This document shows, one piece after another, positions 61,248-64,000 of a DNA stretch of 64,000 nt. Within the stretch, counting starts at the first letter, position 1. The number at the start of each line of letters is the position of its first letter. This DNA comes from Maricurvus nonylphenolicus. Lineage in GTDB: Bacteria > Pseudomonadota > Gammaproteobacteria > Pseudomonadales > Cellvibrionaceae. The notes under the pieces are model-generated. The model was given only the letters and a program-made list of their open reading frames with translations. It did no database searches and was not told the DNA's origin. Position numbers and translations under genes: made by a program. Where the stretch lies: positions 558,001 through 622,000 of the forward strand of contig NZ_AP031498.1 of NCBI RefSeq assembly GCF_042854845.1, read 5' to 3'.

Positions 61248-62984
61248 GTGGAAATGCTCTCAGGCGCCGATATGTTGATCCGCTCACTGCAGGAAGAAGG
61301 CGTAGAACTCGTTTTCGGCTATCCAGGTGGTGCGGCGCTGCATATTTACGATGCGCTGTTTAAGCAAAAAGAAGTTAGACATATTCTTGTACGTCATGAG
61401 CAGTCGGCGACTCATGCGGCGGACGGCTATACCCGTTCGACCGGCAAAGTCGGTACCGTGCTGGTGACTTCGGGTCCAGGTGCAACCAATGCCATTACCG
61501 GTATTGCTACTGCGTATATGGACTCTGTCCCTATGGTCGTGATCTCCGGTCAGGTGCCGGCGGAAAAGATTGGTGAGGACGCCTTCCAGGAGACCGATAT
61601 GATCGGTGTCTCCCGTCCTATCGTGAAACATAGCTTCCTGGTTAAGCACGCCAGCGAAATTCCAGAGGTGGTTAAAAAGGCTTACCACATTGCCTCCAGT
61701 GGCCGCCCTGGGCCCGTGGTTATCGATATTCCGAAGAATACCGTTAACCCGAACGAGACCTTCCCGTTTGAATATCCTAAGAAGGTTAAGTTACGTTCTT
61801 ACACACCTGCTCTGCGTGGCCACAGTGGTCAGATCAAAAAAGCGGTTCAGTTGCTGCTGGAAGCCAAGCGCCCGGTCATTTATTCCGGTGGTGGTGTTAT
61901 TCAAGGCGAATCCAGTGCCTTGCTGACCGAGTTGGCGCAGATTCTAGGTTATCCGGTTACCAATACTTTGATGGGGCTGGGTGGTTACCCGGGTTCCGAC
62001 AAGCAATTCCTGGGTATGCTGGGTATGCACGGTACTTTTGAGGCCAATACTGCGATGCATCACTGTGATGTGATTCTGGCGGTAGGTGCGCGCTTCGATG
62101 ACCGTGTTACCAATACGCCGAGCAAGTTCTGTCCGAATGCCAAGATCGTACATATTGATATTGATCCAGCGTCTATCTCCAAAACCGTTACCGCCGATGT
62201 GCCCATCGTAGGTTCTGTGGATAGCGTTTTGAAAGAAATGCTGGCGCTGTTGAAATCTACCGATCAGAAGCCTGATGAGCAGGCGCTCGCTGATTGGTGG
62301 AAGCAAATTGATGAGTGGCGAGATCGTCATGGTATCTATACCAAGCCGCGCTACAAAACTGACGGCGACAAGATCATGCCGCAGGAAGTGATCAAGACGT
62401 TGCATGAAGTGACCAATGGTAAAGCCATTGTTGCTTCTGACGTTGGTCAGCACCAGATGTTTGCTGCGCAGTACTACAAGTTCGATAGCCCACGTCAGTG
62501 GCTGAACTCCGGTGGTCTGGGCACCATGGGCTTTGGTTTGCCGGCGGCTATGGGAGCTGTGTTTGCACACCGTGATAAAGACGTTGTTTGTGTCACCGGT
62601 GAGGGTTCTATCCAGATGTGTATTCAGGAGCTTTCGACCCTGACTCAATACAATCTGCCGGTAAAAATCATCTGCTTGAACAACCAGGCTTTGGGTATGG
62701 TTAAGCAGTGGCAGGATATGGTGTACGACAGCCGTTACTCCGAGATTCACTACGAAGACTCGCTACCAGACTTCGTTAAGCTGATGGAAGCCTATGGTCA
62801 CGTGGGTATGCGTGTCACCAAGCGCGAAGAGCTAAAAGAGAAGATGGAAGAGTGTTTCGCCATGAAGGATCGTGTGGTCTTTATGGATGTCTATGTTGAT
62901 CCAGGTGAGCACGTCTATCCAATGCTGGTTGCCCCAGAGGGCTCCATGCGTGATATGTGGTTGAGCAAGACGGAGCGTACTTAA
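61248..62984 (+). CDS. ilvI: Acetolactate synthase large subunit
   Basis: Thiamine diphosphate enzyme for the first common step of valine, leucine and isoleucine synthesis. The N-terminal VFGYPGGAALHIYDAL and RHEQSATHAADGY (catalytic Glu region) are present, and the ThDP motif GEGSIQMCIQELSTLTQYNLPVKIICLNN is near residue 450. It has 578 aa. The GTG at 61248 has GGGG 7 nt upstream; an ATG two codons later is possible. It is co-transcribed with the small subunit 1 bp downstream. Confidence 0.96.
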   Translation: MEMLSGADMLIRSLQEEGVELVFGYPGGAALHIYDALFKQKEVRHILVRHEQSATHAADGYTRSTGKVGTVLVTSGPGATNAITGIATAYMDSVPMVVISGQVPAEKIGEDAFQETDMIGVSRPIVKHSFLVKHASEIPEVVKKAYHIASSGRPGPVVIDIPKNTVNPNETFPFEYPKKVKLRSYTPALRGHSGQIKKAVQLLLEAKRPVIYSGGGVIQGESSALLTELAQILGYPVTNTLMGLGGYPGSDKQFLGMLGMHGTFEANTAMHHCDVILAVGARFDDRVTNTPSKFCPNAKIVHIDIDPASISKTVTADVPIVGSVDSVLKEMLALLKSTDQKPDEQALADWWKQIDEWRDRHGIYTKPRYKTDGDKIMPQEVIKTLHEVTNGKAIVASDVGQHQMFAAQYYKFDSPRQWLNSGGLGTMGFGLPAAMGAVFAHRDKDVVCVTGEGSIQMCIQELSTLTQYNLPVKIICLNNQALGMVKQWQDMVYDSRYSEIHYEDSLPDFVKLMEAYGHVGMRVTKREELKEKMEECFAMKDRVVFMDVYVDPGEHVYPMLVAPEGSMRDMWLSKTERT

Positions 62985-62985
62985 G

Positions 62986-63477
62986 ATGAGACGTATTATT
63001 TCGGTATTGATGGAAAACGAGCCGGGCGCCTTGTCACGAGTAGTTGGTCTGTTTTCCCAGCGTGGTTACAACATTGAAACCCTGACGGTTGCTCCGACCG
63101 AAGACGAGACCCTGTCTCGCCTGACGTTGACCACCATCGGTGATGATCACAAGATCGAGCAGATCACCAAAAACCTCAACAAGCTGATTGATGTGGTTAA
63201 GCTGGTGGATCTGACCGAAGGTGCGCATATTGAGCGTGAGCTGATGCTGATTAAGGTGAAGGCTTCCGGTGCTCAGCGTGCAGAGATCAAGCGTTGTGTG
63301 GACATCTTCCGTGGTCAGATTATCGATGTGACCAGCACTGTCTATACCATTCAGGTTGCCGGTACCAGTGATAAGCTGGATGCCTTTGTGCAGGCGGTGG
63401 GTGAAGGTACTGTGCTTGAAGTGGTGCGCTCCGGTGTTTCCGGTATTGCCCGCGGCGAGAAGGTGTTGAGCCTGTAA
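62986..63477 (+). CDS. ilvN: Acetolactate synthase small (regulatory) subunit
   Basis: A 163-residue regulatory subunit with an N-terminal ACT domain (IISVLMENEPGALSRVVGLFSQRGYNIETLTV) that binds valine for feedback inhibition, then the C-terminal ALS_ss domain. By length and sequence it is of the IlvH/IlvN long type. It follows ilvI by 1 bp and ends at a strong terminator. Confidence 0.95.
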   Translation: MRRIISVLMENEPGALSRVVGLFSQRGYNIETLTVAPTEDETLSRLTLTTIGDDHKIEQITKNLNKLIDVVKLVDLTEGAHIERELMLIKVKASGAQRAEIKRCVDIFRGQIIDVTSTVYTIQVAGTSDKLDAFVQAVGEGTVLEVVRSGVSGIARGEKVLSL

Positions 63478-63500
63478 GCTGTTTCTGAGCGCTTGCCTAA

Positions 63501-63524
63501 AAAAACCGCCTTCGGGCGGTTTTT
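63501..63524 (+). terminator. Intrinsic terminator after ilvN
   Basis: AAAAACCGCC, tetraloop TTCG, GGCGGTTTTT: a textbook hairpin and T-run 24 nt past the ilvN stop. Confidence 0.95.
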
Positions 63525-63550
63525 TATTGTCTCGCTTTTTTGGGGAGGGC

Positions 63551-63577
63551 GGGGTCTGACCCTGCGGGTCAGACCCC
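63551..63577. repeat. REP-like palindrome, TGC-loop copy (perfect)
   Basis: A 27-nt palindrome with perfect 12-bp arms (GGGGTCTGACCC and its complement) around a central TGC, preceded by GGGGAGGGCGGGG. It is related to the diverged copy at 2771-2796. It lies between the convergent ilvN and ilvY. Confidence 0.8.
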
Positions 63578-63610
63578 AGGTTTATACTGAGTTTGGGTGC
63601 TACTTTCGCC

Positions 63611-63637
63611 GGGGTACGACCCGCAGGGTCGGATCCC
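63611..63637. repeat. REP-like palindrome, GCA-loop copy
   Basis: GGGGTACGACCC, GCA, then GGGTCGGATCCC, with 10 of 12 arm positions pairing. It closely matches 2711-2737. It forms an inverted pair with the palindrome at 63551-63577, separated by 33 bp, just before the ilvY stop. Confidence 0.8.
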
Positions 63638-63651
63638 TAGCTTCGTCAGAA

Positions 63652-64000
63652 TCAGCGGCTACTCCAAAACGCTTCAATCAGCGGGCTCTTCAAGCGCTTC
63701 TTTAATGCACACAGTCCTACATCATAAGCTTCCAATTTCGGCTGCTTGGGCAATAGCTCCACCCGATCTGCCAGCGGACTGTTATCCACAACAATCTTCG
63801 GCACCACGCCAACCCCAAATCCCAGGCTTACCATACTAACAATCGCTTCGTGACCGGCTACCTGTGCATAAATCGTGGGGGTGATCTGCTGTTGGCGAAA
63901 CCATTCGTCTACCCGGTCCCGAATCAAGCCTTCCTCCGACAAAATCATCGGGATGTGTTCCCACTGCTGTTTTTTGATGGCCTGCTTTAGTTCGGCTTCC
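63652..64000 (-). CDS. ilvY: LysR-family regulator IlvY (C-terminal part)
   Basis: Only the last 115 residues lie in the window; the reading frame runs off the right edge without a start. The sequence IYAQVAGHEAIVSMVSLGFG followed by VGLCALKKRLKSPLIEAFW matches the effector-binding domain end of E. coli IlvY, the activator of ilvC that responds to acetolactate. Its position next to ilvI-ilvN, which make that effector, supports the call. It is convergent with ilvN across a REP pair. Confidence 0.88.
   Translation of the reverse strand, partial: EAELKQAIKKQQWEHIPMILSEEGLIRDRVDEWFRQQQITPTIYAQVAGHEAIVSMVSLGFGVGVVPKIVVDNSPLADRVELLPKQPKLEAYDVGLCALKKRLKSPLIEAFWSSR

Noticed and set aside
61944..62750. 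268-codon frame antisense to ilvI
   Set aside because: No domain, no start context, and ilvI is intact on the plus strand.

Overview
The window is a chromosomal segment of a Gram-negative gammaproteobacterium. The evidence is outer-membrane biogenesis (bamD, several lipoproteins), type IV pilus genes, FabA/FabB unsaturated fatty acid synthesis, and Pseudomonas-like gene orders: ispB / rplU-rpmA-obgE-proB / rpsT / murJ-ribF-ileS-lspA-fkpB-ispH-pil, and bamD / rluD-pgeF-clpB. An alkyl sulfatase, a proton-translocating transhydrogenase and the overall gene set would fit a marine Cellvibrionales or Spongiibacteraceae-type organism, but that placement is inference. I saw no tRNA, rRNA, CRISPR array, prophage or intact insertion sequence.

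Layout. 1-2466 (minus): the three-gene pyridine nucleotide transhydrogenase pntAA-pntAB-pntB, with pntB cut by the window edge. 2467-2807: a pair of palindromic REP-like repeats. 2808-5819: a large membrane-anchored KAP-family P-loop NTPase with a long predicted periplasmic insert. 5943-8777: uvrA. 8849-11370: an accessory block of two paralogous CsgD/VpsT-like LuxR regulators and a secreted alanine-rich repeat protein, all on the minus strand. 11668-13856: YajR-like transporter and ssb. 13962-17724: a degenerate RmlD-like protein, a patatin-like lipoprotein and an alpha/beta hydrolase. 17837-19692: fabA and fabB. 19968-23917: galU, a phosphomannomutase and pgi, supplying sugar nucleotides. 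24062-29573: ispB and the rplU-rpmA-obgE-proB block with a HisC-like aminotransferase. 29632-31632: an alkyl-sulfatase lipoprotein. 31893-34644: rpsT, a CBS protein, LexA-controlled yebG, ybaN and a glycerate-kinase-like protein. 34785-42379: murJ to ispH. 42561-53288: the minor-pilin/PilY1 cluster and pilR-pilS. 53366-60714: nadE, bamD, rluD, pgeF, clpB and a DUF4124 protein. 60715-63477: ilvI-ilvN with a long structured leader. 63652-64000: the C-terminal part of ilvY, with a second REP pair between it and ilvN.

How the parts work together. The pil cluster encodes the priming minor pilins and tip adhesin PilY1, and the adjacent PilS-PilR pair normally controls major pilin transcription. The fabA-fabB, patatin and hydrolase genes form a lipid-related neighbourhood. 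Regulatory sites I can support directly are a perfect LexA box before yebG, a sigma-32 promoter before clpB, a sigma-70 promoter before rplU, and about ten intrinsic terminators. The least ordinary pieces are the KAP NTPase, the CsgD-like regulator pair with the repeat protein, the mirrored REP pairs, and the roughly 335-nt ilvI leader.
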